This document shows positions 20,579 through 31,640 of a stretch of 64,000 bases of DNA, piece after piece. This DNA comes from Haemophilus influenzae (GTDB lineage: Bacteria > Pseudomonadota > Gammaproteobacteria > Enterobacterales > Pasteurellaceae): NCBI RefSeq assembly GCF_019703545.1, contig NZ_AP018771.1, positions 1,054,001 to 1,118,000 of the forward strand, in the 5' to 3' direction. Position 1 is the stretch's first letter; each line of letters opens with the position of its first letter. A program made the translations under genes and the position numbers. Under the pieces are notes generated by a model that was given only the letters and a program-made list of their open reading frames with translations, ran no database searches and had not been told where the DNA came from.

Positions 20579-21509
20579 TGTTTTCCCCCTTAGACGGTTT
20601 ATTTTCTTCAAATTCGTGATGATGATCTTCTACATCTTCTTCTACATTTGGGCCAACGGTTAAGTAATGTGCAACTTCTGCTAGAGCTAGACCACCCATT
20701 GCCACTGCAGCGACTGGTTTCAATACATCTTTCCATAAGGTCACACTCAAATCAATTTGAGGATCTTTTGGAAGACCATTGTAAAGTTCAGGTTTATCTG
20801 CGTGATGCAACACATACATTACATGTGTACCGCCTACACCTGGAGGATCGTAAAGTCCTGCATTTTCATAACCACGAGATTTTAAATCTGCCACGCGTTG
20901 TTCTGCGTAAATTTTCATTTCTTCTTTAGAGCCGAAACGAATCGCACCTGTTGGACAGGTTTTCACGCAAGCTGGTTCTTGTGCTACAGAAACACGATCC
21001 ACACAAAGGGTGCATTTGTATACACGATTGTCTTCAGGATTCATACGTGGAATATTGAATGGACAGCCTGCAATACAATAACCACAACCAATACATTTAT
21101 CGGATTGGAAATCTACAATACCGTTAGCATATTGAATGATCGCACCAGGTGCTGGACAAGCCTTTAAACAACCAGGTTCTGCGCAGTGCATACAGCCATC
21201 TTTACGAATCAGCCATTCTAAACGATCGTTTTCTTCAACTTCGTTAAAACGCATCACCGTCCACGCTTTTGCATCAAGATCAACTGGATTGTCATAAACC
21301 CCAACACATTGTGCATTGACATCAGAGCGAATATCATTCCACTCTGAACAACCCACTTGACAGGCTTTACATCCTATACAAGTTGAAACATCAATTAATT
21401 TTGCAACTTCGACTTTATGATCTCTCGCTTGTGGTGCTGGTGTTAAACCAGATGTTGCGGAGATTTTAATAACGTCTTGCGTTTGAACGCCTTGAGCAGT
21501 TCCGGCCAT
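20571..21509 (-). CDS. fdxH: formate dehydrogenase iron-sulfur (beta) subunit
   Basis: The beta subunit carries four 4Fe-4S clusters linking the catalytic subunit to cytochrome b. Cysteine groups [35 protein letters not shown] and CTLC...CVKTC are all present. A single C-terminal membrane helix ([19 protein letters not shown]) anchors it. The start at 21509 ([12 protein letters not shown]) is supported by GGGGAGG just upstream and by the position of the fdxG stop two bases away. This gives 312 residues. A longer frame beginning at 21533 inside fdxG is unlikely. Confidence 0.95.
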   Translation of the reverse strand: MAGTAQGVQTQDVIKISATSGLTPAPQARDHKVEVAKLIDVSTCIGCKACQVGCSEWNDIRSDVNAQCVGVYDNPVDLDAKAWTVMRFNEVEENDRLEWLIRKDGCMHCAEPGCLKACPAPGAIIQYANGIVDFQSDKCIGCGYCIAGCPFNIPRMNPEDNRVYKCTLCVDRVSVAQEPACVKTCPTGAIRFGSKEEMKIYAEQRVADLKSRGYENAGLYDPPGVGGTHVMYVLHHADKPELYNGLPKDPQIDLSVTLWKDVLKPVAAVAMGGLALAEVAHYLTVGPNVEEDVEDHHHEFEENKPSKGENNE

Positions 21510-21510
21510 A

Positions 21511-24500
21511 TTATGCCTCCCCAACTTTTTCAATATTTACCAAGAATGTTTTGTATTCTGGTGTTTGCGTGATTGCCTCACCCCAAGATGGTGTTAAGGT
21601 ATTAGTAGAGAATCCACGGTTACCTTTGCCATTCAATGCCTTCATATTCCAGTGAATTGGAAGACCTATATGGTGTACGACACGTCCATCAATTTCGAGA
21701 TCTTTAAGACGTTTTGTAACCACGGCAACCGCTCTAATATAGCCACGACGAGAAGTAATTTTTACCATATCGCCTTTTTGGATGCCTTTTTCTGCCGCTA
21801 ATTTTTCGCCAATTTCCACAAATTGTTGTGGTTGTGCGATGATATTTAATGCAGATTGTGCAGTCCAGCTGTGGAAATGCTCGGTTAAACGATAAGTTGT
21901 TGCTACAAATGGATAGTTTTTATTTGAACCAATAAATTCACGATCTTCTTTATAGATACGTAAAGTTGGATCTGTCACTACATTTGGATGAAGTGGGTTT
22001 GTATCAATTGGGCTTTCAACTGGTTCATAGTGTTCTGGCATTGGGCCATTTGCAATTTTATCAACGGCAAATAAACGTCCTACGCCTTCTGCGGACATAA
22101 TAAACGGCCCAGTATCAGAACCTGGTGGTTGCGTGCCGTAGTCAGCAATATCAAACCAGTTCCAGTTTTTACCGTTCCATTTGATTAATTGGCGGTTTTT
22201 ATCCCAAGGATTACCATTGATATCTAATGATGCACGGCTATAAAGTACGCGGCGGTTTGCAGGCCATGCAAAGCCCCAGCCAATAGTACAACCTAAACCC
22301 GATGGATCTGAATTATCGCGATTAGCAGTTTGGTTGCCTTTTTCAGTCCATTGACCAACATATAACCAGTTACCTGATGTTGTTGTACCATCATCACGTA
22401 AATGTGCAAATCCATTGAGTAATTGACCTTTTTTGTACATCAAGTTACCGTTTGGATCATAAAGATCTTCAAGCGCATAACCATTTAATTCTTTGGCTAA
22501 TTCAACCGCACTTGGTGAGTGTGGTTGAGCATAATTCCAAGTCATTGCTTCAAAAGATTCAATGCCTTGACCACCCTCTTTTTTATAAAGTTCGTGCATT
22601 TCTTCGCGTAGCATAGAAAGAATATCAACATCAGGTAAGGCTTCTCCCGGTTGATCGCAACCTTTCCAGTGCCATTGAGCCCAGCGACCAGAATTAACGA
22701 TTGATCCTTCTTCTTCTGCGAAACAAGTAGTTGGTAAACGGAAAACTTCTGTTTGAATTTCCGTAGGATTTACATCATTTGACTCACCAAAATTTCTCCA
22801 AAATTCTGATGATTCAGTTTGTAATGGATCCATAACGACTAAGTATTTCAGTTTACTCATACCAGATAACGTTTTATTTTTATTTGGTAGTGCATTTAAT
22901 ACGTTAAAACCTTGTAAAATCCAACCGTGTAATTTGCCTTCATTCATCAATTTAACGTGAGTAATCGGATCATATAAGCGATCTGCTTTTGGTAAGAAAT
23001 CGAATCCCCAGCCATTTTCCTTAGTGGCATTATCTCCGTAGAAAGTTTTCATCATACTGACAAAGAATTTTGAAGTATGACGATAATAGTTCACTTGGTT
23101 TGGAACGATATCTTTTGGTGTAATTGCGTTAATGTATTGATCGTAAGAGGTATCTTTATCGTTTGGCAAACGCATATAACCTGGTAAAGACATTGGCAAT
23201 AAGCCCATATCTGTCGTACCTTGAACATTGGAGTGTCCACGTAATGCGTTAATACCGCCACCTGGCATCCCCATATTACCTAAAAGTAATTGGATTATCG
23301 CCATTGAGCGAATATTTTGTGTACCGATTGAATGCTCAGTAAAGCCTAACGCATATAGATGCGTCATCGTTTTATTTGGCACTGAGGTTTTACCAATTTC
23401 TTCACAGATTTGTAAGAAGAGTTTTTGTTTTACACCTGTAATACGCTCAACCATTTCTGGGGTATAACGAGAAACGTGCTCTTTTAAGATGTTAATGACA
23501 CAACGAGGATGTTGTAATGTCATATCACGTTTAGCGTGACCATTTTCATCAAATTGGTAGTTCCATTTAGATTTATCGTAGTTACGTTTTTCTTCGTTGT
23601 AACCTACAAATAAACCGTCTTCAAATTTGAAACCTTCATCAATTAAGAATGAAGCATTGGTATAGTGTTTAACATATTCGTGTTGAATTTGATTTGTTTC
23701 CAATAGGTAACGGATCACGCCCATTAAGAACGTAATATCAGAACCAGAACGAATTGGCACGTGTAAATCTGCAACGGATGCGGTACGGTTAAAACGCGGA
23801 TCAATAACGATGATTTTCGCACCGTTTTTCTTCGCTTCAATTGCCCAACGGAAGCCAACAGGATGGGCTTCAGCAGGGTTACCGCCTTGAACGATGATTA
23901 AGTTGGCATTTTTAATATCAACCCAGTTATTTGTCATGGCACCGCGACCAAATGATGGAGCAAGACTTGCTACCGTTGGTCCGTGTCAAGTATTCGCTTG
24001 GTTACATACTGGCACCATACCGAGCATTCGAATCCACTTTTGCGTTAATAACGCAGCTTCATTGCTCATTGCTGATGCAGTCATAATTCCTGTCGTTGCC
24101 CAACGATTAACCGTTTTTCCACTTGCATCTTTTTCAACAAAGTTGGCATCTCGGTCATCTTTCATTAAACGAGCAATACGTTTAATGGCATCTTTCCAAG
24201 AAATTCGTTCCCATTTATCAGAACCGGGCGCACGATATTGAGGATATAAAGAACGGCTTTCACTATTGACATAATCGAGTGCGCCAGCACCTTTCGGGCA
24301 AAGTGCACCACGACTGACTGGGTGATCTGGATCGCCTTCAATATGAAAGAGTTTTGAACGAGTATTTGTGCCAGTATGGCTACTTAATGAATTGTAAGGT
24401 TTGCCTGTGCTATATAACAACATACCGCAACTTACAGCGCAGTATGTACAGGTGTTACGGGATTCAAACGCGCGTAATAATTTATATTCGCGTGGCGCAG

Positions 24501-24597
24501 CTAATACATTTGCTGGAGCAAAGCCCAACATTGCAGCTGACGTTCCCGCCATACCTCCTGCACAGATCTTGAAGAATTTTCTTCTTGAGACCTGCAT
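21511..24597 (-). CDS. fdxG: formate dehydrogenase catalytic subunit, selenocysteine- and molybdopterin-containing
   Basis: This is the large periplasm-facing subunit that oxidises formate. The gene looks split by a TGA at 23988-23986, but the reading frame continues on both sides, and the context NQANT-U-HGPTVAS matches the selenocysteine site of FdnG/FdoG. I therefore call one 1028-residue selenoprotein with Sec204. The start at 24597 follows AAAGGAG and gives a twin-arginine signal [11 protein letters not shown]. The 4Fe-4S motif [10 protein letters not shown] follows. Two methionine codons further upstream are not needed. It opens the fdxGHI operon and is divergent from fdhD, with a CRP-like site between them. 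Confidence 0.95.
23957..23988 (-). promoter_or_regulatory. bacterial SECIS element in fdxG
   Basis: Counting from the U of the UGA codon, the RNA folds into GG-U-AGCAA / UUGCU-CC with loop GUCU. The bulged base U17 and the loop bases G23 and U24, known to be recognised by SelB in E. coli fdhF, are at exactly these positions. This supports real selenocysteine insertion rather than a nonsense mutation. Confidence 0.9.
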
Positions 24598-24796
24598 AAT
24601 CACTCCTTTCAACAACAAGTTGTTGAGATATTATAGATAGTAATAAAATTCGTTTAGTAGCTAGATTATGTTGATTTCGTTAAAATAACACTCTCTAGTG
24701 TATAAATCATCGTAAAAACGTTGATTTATTAGATGGCTAGAGTAACGATTTTTTAACAATAAATCCATAATCAAATGACATTAGCTTCAACAAATA

Positions 24797-24814
24797 TTGT
24801 GATCTAGATCATAA
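24797..24814. promoter_or_regulatory. CRP-like operator between fdxG and fdhD
   Basis: TTGTGATCTAGATCATAA is close to the CRP consensus TGTGA-N6-TCACA and is nearly symmetric. It lies about 200 bases before fdxG and 54 bases before fdhD, so it could control either direction. It also resembles FNR sites weakly; the G at the TGTGA position favours CRP. Confidence 0.65.
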
Positions 24815-24867
24815 ATATAAAAATAATTTAACAGACTTTTTACATTTAACTAATGAACGGGTAATAA

Positions 24868-25680
24868 ATGCAGTGCTGGATTCGACAAACTATCAACTTT
24901 TTTAGAAAGACAAAAAATACAGAAAAATTGACCGCACTTTTGCAACAAAAAGAAGACATACTGGCTGTAGAGATACCAGTTTCTTTGGTATATAACGGCA
25001 TTTCTCACGCAGTTATGATGTGTTCCCCAAACAATTTAGAGGATTTTGCTTTAGGTTTTTCTCTAACAGAGGGAATTATCAATAAACCAGAAGATATTTA
25101 TGGTATTGATGTTGTAGAAGTTTGCAATGGTATTGAAGTGCAAATTGAACTTTCCAGCCGTAAATTTATGGCATTAAAAGAGCATCGTCGTAATCTTACG
25201 GGGCGTACTGGTTGTGGTATTTGTGGTACAGAACAATTGAATCAAGTATATAAAACTTTTCCGAAATTAGACTGTACTTTTCAATTTGATTTAAATTTGC
25301 TAGATAGTTGTCTTATTGATCTTCAAAAAAATCAATTGCTTGGATGTAAAACTGGTGCTACCCATGCTTGTGCATTTTTCGATTTATATGGAAGTATGTT
25401 AGCTATTTACGAAGATGTGGGTCGCCACGTTGCATTAGATAAATTGCTTGGGTGGCACGCAAAATCGGGTAAACCTAGAGGTTTTATTTTAGCCTCCAGT
25501 CGAGCGAGTTATGAAATGGTGCAAAAAACAGTGGCTTGCGGGGTGGAAATGTTAGTCACGATTTCTGCCGCAACGGATTTAGCAGTCACAATGGCAGAAA
25601 AACATAATTTGACTTTAATTGGTTTTGCTAGGGAAGGAAAAGGAAATATTTATAGCGGACATCTACGACTTCACAATTAA
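24868..25680 (+). CDS. fdhD: formate dehydrogenase accessory sulfurtransferase FdhD
   Basis: FdhD moves sulfur from the IscS desulfurase to the molybdenum cofactor of formate dehydrogenase, which is needed for activity. The catalytic loop CGIC is at Cys116 and Cys119 ([10 protein letters not shown]). Family motifs [15 protein letters not shown] and [11 protein letters not shown] are present. The length of 270 residues is normal. It is transcribed away from fdxGHI, so structural and maturation genes share one control region. A USS lies near its 5' end (24931-24939). Confidence 0.96.
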   Translation: MQCWIRQTINFFRKTKNTEKLTALLQQKEDILAVEIPVSLVYNGISHAVMMCSPNNLEDFALGFSLTEGIINKPEDIYGIDVVEVCNGIEVQIELSSRKFMALKEHRRNLTGRTGCGICGTEQLNQVYKTFPKLDCTFQFDLNLLDSCLIDLQKNQLLGCKTGATHACAFFDLYGSMLAIYEDVGRHVALDKLLGWHAKSGKPRGFILASSRASYEMVQKTVACGVEMLVTISAATDLAVTMAEKHNLTLIGFAREGKGNIYSGHLRLHN

Positions 25681-25805
25681 CCCCAACCAAGAGCGAGAGA
25701 TTTGAGGTCTTGTGTTTATTAAGGAAATAGCGTGATTTGTCTCTTTGTATGTTAAAAATAGAGTAAATTAGCGGTAAATATAAATTATGTAATCTAAAGG
25801 GGATT

Positions 25806-25875
25806 GGTGGGTTTATTATTGTATAATTCCCCTCATTTTTACACATATAAAAGTGGTCATAAGCCCACCCGTTTG
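25806..25875. repeat. short palindromic repeat pair upstream of ybeY
   Basis: GGTGGGTTTA (25806-25815) pairs with TAAGCCCACC (25860-25869) across 44 bases, with one G-U pair. The right arm and its flank, TAAGCCCACCCGTTT, match 14 of 15 bases of the right arm of the REPIN-like element near 49420. It appears to be a smaller or decayed member of that family. The rest of the 257-base gap between fdhD and ybeY holds a USS at 25899-25907 and no gene. Confidence 0.5.
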
Positions 25876-25937
25876 TTATATGTATTCAATAAGTGCAAAA
25901 GTGCGGTTAGAAATTGAAAAGAATTTAGGAGAATAGA

Positions 25938-26402
25938 ATGGGAAGTGTATTGGTTGATTTGCAAATTGCCACAGAAAATATAGAGGGTTTGCCAATAGAA
26001 GAGCAGATTGTGCAGTGGGCAACAGATGCTGTTCAGCCTGAGGGCAATGAAGTCGAAATGACGGTGCGTATTGTGGATGAAGCCGAAAGCCATGAATTAA
26101 ATTTAACTTATCGTGGAAAGGATCGCCCGACTAACGTACTTTCATTTCCATTTGAATGCCCCGATGAGGTGGAGTTGCCATTGTTAGGGGATCTCGTTAT
26201 TTGTCGTCAAGTCGTGGAGCGAGAAGCCTCAGAACAAGAGAAACCATTAATGGCACATTGGGCGCATATGGTCGTGCATGGTAGCTTACATTTACTCGGT
26301 TATGATCATATTGAAGACGATGAAGCGGAAGAAATGGAAAGCTTAGAAACCCAAATTATGCAAGGATTAGGCTTTGATGATCCTTATCTAGCAGAGAAAT
26401 AA
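25938..26402 (+). CDS. ybeY: endoribonuclease YbeY, rRNA maturation factor
   Basis: YbeY is a zinc-dependent endoribonuclease needed for 16S rRNA 3' maturation and 70S quality control. The zinc motif is visible as [11 protein letters not shown], with three histidines in the HxxxHxxxxxH spacing, near residues 114-124. The [21 protein letters not shown] strand pair is typical. It has 154 residues, the usual length, with ribosome site TTTAGGAGAA. It is followed closely by a HAD phosphatase gene, probably in one transcript. Confidence 0.95.
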   Translation: MGSVLVDLQIATENIEGLPIEEQIVQWATDAVQPEGNEVEMTVRIVDEAESHELNLTYRGKDRPTNVLSFPFECPDEVELPLLGDLVICRQVVEREASEQEKPLMAHWAHMVVHGSLHLLGYDHIEDDEAEEMESLETQIMQGLGFDDPYLAEK

Positions 26403-26417
26403 TCTTTATTCGGAGTA

Positions 26418-27206
26418 ATGATGTATAAAGCAGTATTTAGTGATTTTGATGGCACCTTATTAACCTCTCAACATACCATTTCCCCTCGAACTGTTGCGGC
26501 AATTAAGCGTTTAACGGCGAATGGCATTCCTTTTGTGCCAATTTCGGCACGTTCTCCTTTGGGTATTTTGCCTTATTGGAAACAGCTTGAAACGAATAAT
26601 GTGCTTGTTGCATTTAGTGGTGCGCTTATTTTGAATCAACATCTTGAACCAATTTATAGCGTACAAATTGATCCAAAAGATATTTTAGAGATTAATACCG
26701 TTTTGGCGGAACATCCTTTGCTTGGCGTGAATTATTATACAAATAATGATTGCCATGCTCGTGACGTAGAAAATAAATGGGTGATTTATGAACGCAGCGT
26801 GACCAAAATTGAGATTCATCCTTTTGATGAAGTAGCGACAAGTTCGCCACATAAAATTCAAATTATTGGGGAAGCAGAAGAAATCATTGAGATTGAAGTT
26901 CTTTTAAAGAAAAAATTTCCACATTTAAGTATTTGTCGTTCTCATGCTAACTTTTTAGAGGTAATGCACAAGAGTGCAACCAAAGGAAGTGCGGTGCGTT
27001 TTTTGGAAGATTATTTTGGCGTACAAACTAATGAAGTGATTGCATTTGGCGATAATTTTAATGATTTGGATATGCTAGAACATGCGGGGCTTGGGGTGGC
27101 AATGGGAAATGCGCCAAATGAAATTAAACAAGCTGCAAATGTAGTTACCACGACCAATAATGAAGATGGACTTGCATTGATTTTAGAAGAAAAATTTCCT
27201 GAATAA
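26418..27206 (+). CDS. Cof-type HAD-superfamily phosphatase
   Basis: This is a sugar-phosphate or flavin-phosphate phosphatase of the Cof/YidA group (HAD subclass IIB). The nucleophile motif DFDGTLL is near residues 9-15, the lysine region (KGSAVRFLEDYFG) near 194-206 and the last acidic motif AFGDNFNDLDML near 213-224. The substrate cannot be told from the sequence. The start could be either of two adjacent ATGs (26418 or 26421). The second has the better distance from CGGAG. It is 15 bases downstream of ybeY and is closed by a bidirectional terminator. Confidence 0.9.
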   Translation: MMYKAVFSDFDGTLLTSQHTISPRTVAAIKRLTANGIPFVPISARSPLGILPYWKQLETNNVLVAFSGALILNQHLEPIYSVQIDPKDILEINTVLAEHPLLGVNYYTNNDCHARDVENKWVIYERSVTKIEIHPFDEVATSSPHKIQIIGEAEEIIEIEVLLKKKFPHLSICRSHANFLEVMHKSATKGSAVRFLEDYFGVQTNEVIAFGDNFNDLDMLEHAGLGVAMGNAPNEIKQAANVVTTTNNEDGLALILEEKFPE

Positions 27207-27215
27207 TTAGAAAAG

Positions 27216-27240
27216 AAAGGCTCTCAATTGAGAGCCTTTT
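27216..27240. terminator. bidirectional terminator between the HAD gene and the acyl-CoA ligase
   Basis: AAAGGCTCTCAATTGAGAGCCTTT is a near-perfect palindrome with A- and T-rich flanks. The two neighbouring genes converge on it. Confidence 0.9.
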
Positions 27241-27242
27241 AG

Positions 27243-29042
27243 TTATGCTTCTTGTGAATGATACATTGCTTCAATTTGCTTGCGATAACGTTCTAAAATC
27301 ACTTTTCTACGCAATTTTAATGTTGGTGTAATTTCACCCAATTTAATGCTAAATGCTTGAGAAAGTAACGTGAATTTTTTTACTTGCTCGAAATGAGCCA
27401 ATTCTTTTTGTACTGCATTAATACGCTGCTCAAACATTTTCAGAATGTCAGAATTTTTTAGTAGTTCTAAACGGTCATGATATTTAATATTGAGCTGTTT
27501 TGCGTACTCTTCCAAACTATCAAAGCAAGGCACAATAAGCGCGGATACATATTTTTTCGCATCAGCGATGATCGCAATTTGTTCGATAAATTTATCTTTA
27601 CCGATTTTGCTTTCGATATATTGTGGTGCGATATATTTGCCGTTTGAGGTTTTCATTAATTCTTTAATGCGATCGGTAATAAATAAATTGCCTTGTTCGT
27701 CAAATTCTCCCGCATCGCCAGTTTTTAAGAAACCATCTTCTGTAAAGGCTTGAGCCGTTTCTTCTGGCTTTTTGTAATAGCCTTTCATCACCATTCCACC
27801 ACGCACAAGGATTTCATTATTTTCCCCAATTTTCACTTCCGCTTTTGGCATCAGTGTGCCGATTGAATTTGGGTTAAATTGGAAATCATGCCAGCAAGAA
27901 ACGGTTGCAGTTGTTTCTGTCATGCCATAGCCTAATTTGATGTTGATACCAATGGCGTGGAAAAATAGCCCAATAGCAGGTTCTAATTTTGCTCCTCCGC
28001 AAGGCATCATTTTTATTCGTCCCCCCAATAATTGACGAAGTTTTGAGAGCACTAATTTATCCGCTAAAGCAAATTGTTTCTTCAATAAGAACGGAACAGT
28101 TTTGTTATTCGCACGTAGATCAAAATGTTTTTGTCCTACAGAAATTGCCCAATGAAACATAATTTGGCGAAGTTTTGGGGCTTTTTGAACTTTATCCAAT
28201 ACGGCAGCATAAATTTTTTCGTAAAAACGTGGGACGGCGCACATTAAGGTTGGTCGAATTTCCGTTAAAGCTGACCGCACTTGATTGGTGTCTTCTAAAT
28301 AGCAAAGTATTGCGCCTCTATGAAGAATATAAGCCGCCCAGGCTCGTTCAAAAATATGAGAGAATGGTAAAAAAGAAAGTGAAATATCCTGATCTGTCAC
28401 ATTAAGTGAAAGATCATGTGTTTCTAATTGGTGAGCGAGATTAGCGTAATCTAACATGACACCTTTAGGCTCTCCCGTTGTGCCTGAGGTATAAATAATC
28501 GTAAATAAATCCGATAATTGTTTTTGGTTTAAGCGTTGGGTTAGTTCATTTTGTTGGGCGTTTGAACCTGTTTTAATAAAACTTTCCCAAGTGCAAGAAA
28601 GAGGATCTTGTTGTAATTGAATGGTGGATTTCATTGCCACAATTTTTTGTAATTTTGGACAATGATGAGCAATTTCCAATGCTTGATCATATTGCTCTTG
28701 ATCGCCGACGAAGAGAATTTTTACATCGGCGTGATTTAGGATAAATTCTGCTTGCTGGGCTGTATTGGTTGCGTAAATAGGTACTGTGATTGCTCGAATT
28801 TGTAAGGTCGCAATGTCAGCGATTGTCCAACGTTCCATATTATGGGCAAAAATGGCGATTTTATCTTGTACGCCAATATTGTGAGCAAGCAATGCTCGAG
28901 AAAGTTGATTGAGTTGATCTTGAAAATTTTTCCAAGAAATGTCTCTCCACAAGCCGTGTTCTTTATAGCGAAGTGCGGTCATATTTGCACGAGTTTTGGC
29001 TTGTTGTTGAATACGATGAACAAAATGGAGATCGAGATTCAT
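27243..29042 (-). CDS. long-chain fatty acid--CoA ligase (AMP-forming, FAA1-like)
   Basis: The enzyme adenylates long-chain fatty acids and transfers them to CoA. The ATP/AMP signature [16 protein letters not shown] is near residues 182-197, followed by [15 protein letters not shown] near 371-385 and [15 protein letters not shown] near 429-443. Its length (599 residues) and C-terminal [17 protein letters not shown] resemble the FAA1-type group shared with eukaryotes rather than E. coli FadD. It may activate host fatty acids for phospholipid synthesis, since no beta-oxidation genes are nearby. The gene stands alone, convergent with the HAD gene. Confidence 0.9.
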   Translation of the reverse strand: MNLDLHFVHRIQQQAKTRANMTALRYKEHGLWRDISWKNFQDQLNQLSRALLAHNIGVQDKIAIFAHNMERWTIADIATLQIRAITVPIYATNTAQQAEFILNHADVKILFVGDQEQYDQALEIAHHCPKLQKIVAMKSTIQLQQDPLSCTWESFIKTGSNAQQNELTQRLNQKQLSDLFTIIYTSGTTGEPKGVMLDYANLAHQLETHDLSLNVTDQDISLSFLPFSHIFERAWAAYILHRGAILCYLEDTNQVRSALTEIRPTLMCAVPRFYEKIYAAVLDKVQKAPKLRQIMFHWAISVGQKHFDLRANNKTVPFLLKKQFALADKLVLSKLRQLLGGRIKMMPCGGAKLEPAIGLFFHAIGINIKLGYGMTETTATVSCWHDFQFNPNSIGTLMPKAEVKIGENNEILVRGGMVMKGYYKKPEETAQAFTEDGFLKTGDAGEFDEQGNLFITDRIKELMKTSNGKYIAPQYIESKIGKDKFIEQIAIIADAKKYVSALIVPCFDSLEEYAKQLNIKYHDRLELLKNSDILKMFEQRINAVQKELAHFEQVKKFTLLSQAFSIKLGEITPTLKLRRKVILERYRKQIEAMYHSQEA

Positions 29043-29192
29043 ATTAACCCTATTTTTTATTTCATTGAGCGAACGGTTGTGCGCTAATATAATCTTAAAT
29101 AGGAATGAAAGCTAGAAGAATATTGATTGTTTTAAATCATTTTTAGTGATCCTTTGTTCATTTTTAGAGCGTAAACTAAATTCTAGATAATA

Positions 29193-29222
29193 AAAAACCG
29201 CTCTGAAGAGCGGTTAATTTTT
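29193..29222 (-). terminator. intrinsic terminator of gapA
   Basis: On the minus strand AACCGCTC and GAGCGGTT form an 8-bp stem with a 4-base loop followed by a TTTTTTATT run, 13 bases after the gapA stop. Confidence 0.88.
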
Positions 29223-29234
29223 TCAAAGTTTTAA

Positions 29235-30272
<1,038 letters not shown>

Positions 30273-30326
30273 TTAAGTTAAACAAATCTGTTTGCTTTGA
30301 GTAATACTGCTCACTCAGTAAGACAA

Positions 30327-30396
30327 CGCACAGAGTATAGCACGAGCATTTTTATAAAACTATAAACCCTACTACTTTTTTGTGATCTATATCAAA
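30327..30396 (-). promoter_or_regulatory. gapA promoter with CRP-like site near -61.5
   Basis: On the minus strand TGCTATACT (30342-30334) is an extended -10. If transcription starts at about 30327, the CRP-like TGTGATCTATATCAAA (30381-30396 on the plus strand) is centred at -61.5, a classical class I activator position. No strong -35 is visible, which fits an activator-dependent or extended -10 promoter. The same site also lies upstream of gmk in the other direction. Confidence 0.55.
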
Positions 30397-30504
30397 TTAT
30401 CATTAGAATGAAAAAGTACCGTAAAAAATCACCGCACTTTTGATGATTTTTTATAGAGAAATCTGCATAATAGACTGAAGTTGTTAGAGAAGGTTAAATA
30501 TTCT

Positions 30505-31131
30505 ATGTCTCAAGGTAATCTTTATATTTTATCTGCACCAAGTGGCGCAGGAAAATCTTCATTAATTTCTGCGTTATTGACATCAGATAGCTCAACTCAA
30601 AAAATGGTTTCTGTGTCACATACGACCCGTGCCCCACGCCCGGGTGAAGTTGAAGGCGTACACTATTATTTTGTATCAAAAGAAGAGTTTGAATCACTCA
30701 TTGAGCAAGATTTATTTCTAGAATATGCCAAAGTTTTTGGTGGCAATTATTATGGAACCTCTTTACCAGCGATTGAAGAAAATTTAGCAAAAGGCATTGA
30801 TGTATTTTTAGATATTGATTGGCAGGGCGCCCAACAAATCCGCAAAAAAGTTCCTAGTGTTAAAAGCATTTTTATTTTACCGCCTTCATTGCCTGAATTA
30901 GAACGTCGTTTAATTGGTCGTGGGCAAGATAGTGAAGAGGTTATCGCTGAACGAATGTCAAAAGCGATGAGTGAAATTTCGCATTATGACGAATATGATT
31001 ATGTTATTGTGAATGATGATTTTGAGAAAGCATTAAAAGATTTACAAAGTATTTTGCAATCGGAACGCTTAACTAAAGATTATCAACAAAAACAAAATGC
31101 AATGTTAATTCAACAGCTACTAGCAAAATAG
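30505..31131 (+). CDS. gmk: guanylate kinase
   Basis: Gmk converts GMP and dGMP to the diphosphates. The P-loop [10 protein letters not shown] is at residues 10-19, and [17 protein letters not shown] and [10 protein letters not shown] are the GMP- and magnesium-binding segments. I start at the ATG at 30505 (MSQGNLYIL) because family similarity begins there. A TTG eight codons upstream would add an unsupported extension. This gives 208 residues. It leads the gmk-rpoZ-spoT-recG group, and GDP made here also feeds (p)ppGpp metabolism by SpoT. Confidence 0.96.
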   Translation: MSQGNLYILSAPSGAGKSSLISALLTSDSSTQKMVSVSHTTRAPRPGEVEGVHYYFVSKEEFESLIEQDLFLEYAKVFGGNYYGTSLPAIEENLAKGIDVFLDIDWQGAQQIRKKVPSVKSIFILPPSLPELERRLIGRGQDSEEVIAERMSKAMSEISHYDEYDYVIVNDDFEKALKDLQSILQSERLTKDYQQKQNAMLIQQLLAK

Positions 31132-31193
31132 GGCGAAATTGAGTATTATAACGCCCTTTCAATAGAGTAATTTTTGACAAATCGGAGTAAATT

Positions 31194-31460
31194 ATGGCTC
31201 GTGTTACTGTGCAAGATGCAGTAGAAAAAATTGGTAACCGTTTTGATTTAATTTTAACGGCTGCGCGTCGTGCAAGACAATTACAACTTAACCAAAGTGT
31301 GCCGTTAGTGCCAGAAGATAATGACAAACCAACAGTAATCGCATTGCGTGAAATCGAAAAAGGTTTGATTAATCAAGATATTATGGATGCACAAGAATTC
31401 CAAGAAATGGCGAAAGTTCAAGAAACGGAAGAAGCAGCTGTTGCATTAATTACAGAATAA
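31194..31460 (+). CDS. rpoZ: RNA polymerase omega subunit
   Basis: Omega helps fold and assemble the beta' subunit and forms one of the ppGpp-binding sites of RNA polymerase. [19 protein letters not shown] is the conserved start, and the 88-residue length is usual. Ribosome site TCGGAG precedes it. It lies between gmk and spoT as in enterics, which keeps the ppGpp sensor subunit beside the ppGpp hydrolase. A USS lies 8 bases after the stop and takes part in the hairpin series that follows. Confidence 0.97.
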   Translation: MARVTVQDAVEKIGNRFDLILTAARRARQLQLNQSVPLVPEDNDKPTVIALREIEKGLINQDIMDAQEFQEMAKVQETEEAAVALITE

Positions 31461-31471
31461 TCTTTTAAAAG

Positions 31472-31615
31472 TGCGGTAAAAAATAAAGGTATTTTACCGC
31501 GGGTAGGTATACCCACGGTTAATTATGGTTATAGTTGTACCCCTTTGGGGAACGTAATTTCTACCCCAAAGGGGTAATGTTTAGTTAAGCTAGGGTCTAC
31601 TTACCCTAGGCGATA
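31472..31615 (+). repeat. series of palindromes between rpoZ and spoT
   Basis: Four inverted repeats follow each other in 140 bases. GCGGTAAAA/TTTTACCGC is at 31473-31500 and GGGTA/TACCC at 31501-31514. TACCCCTTTGGGG (31538-31550) pairs with CCCCAAAGGGGTA (31564-31576), and each arm is itself a small hairpin. CTAGGGT/ACCCTAG at 31590-31609 is followed by TATTTTT (31614-31620). The last is terminator-like and lies only about 20 bases before the spoT TTG. The set could be a transcription attenuator, a processing site or a nested palindromic insertion. Confidence 0.6.
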
Positions 31616-31640
31616 TTTTTCAACGATAAGTAGGTCTCCT

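Noticed and set aside
23937-24618. fdxG as two separate genes or a nonsense-mutated pseudogene
   Set aside because: The break is a UGA in the exact selenocysteine context with a canonical SECIS hairpin, and both sides are in the same frame.
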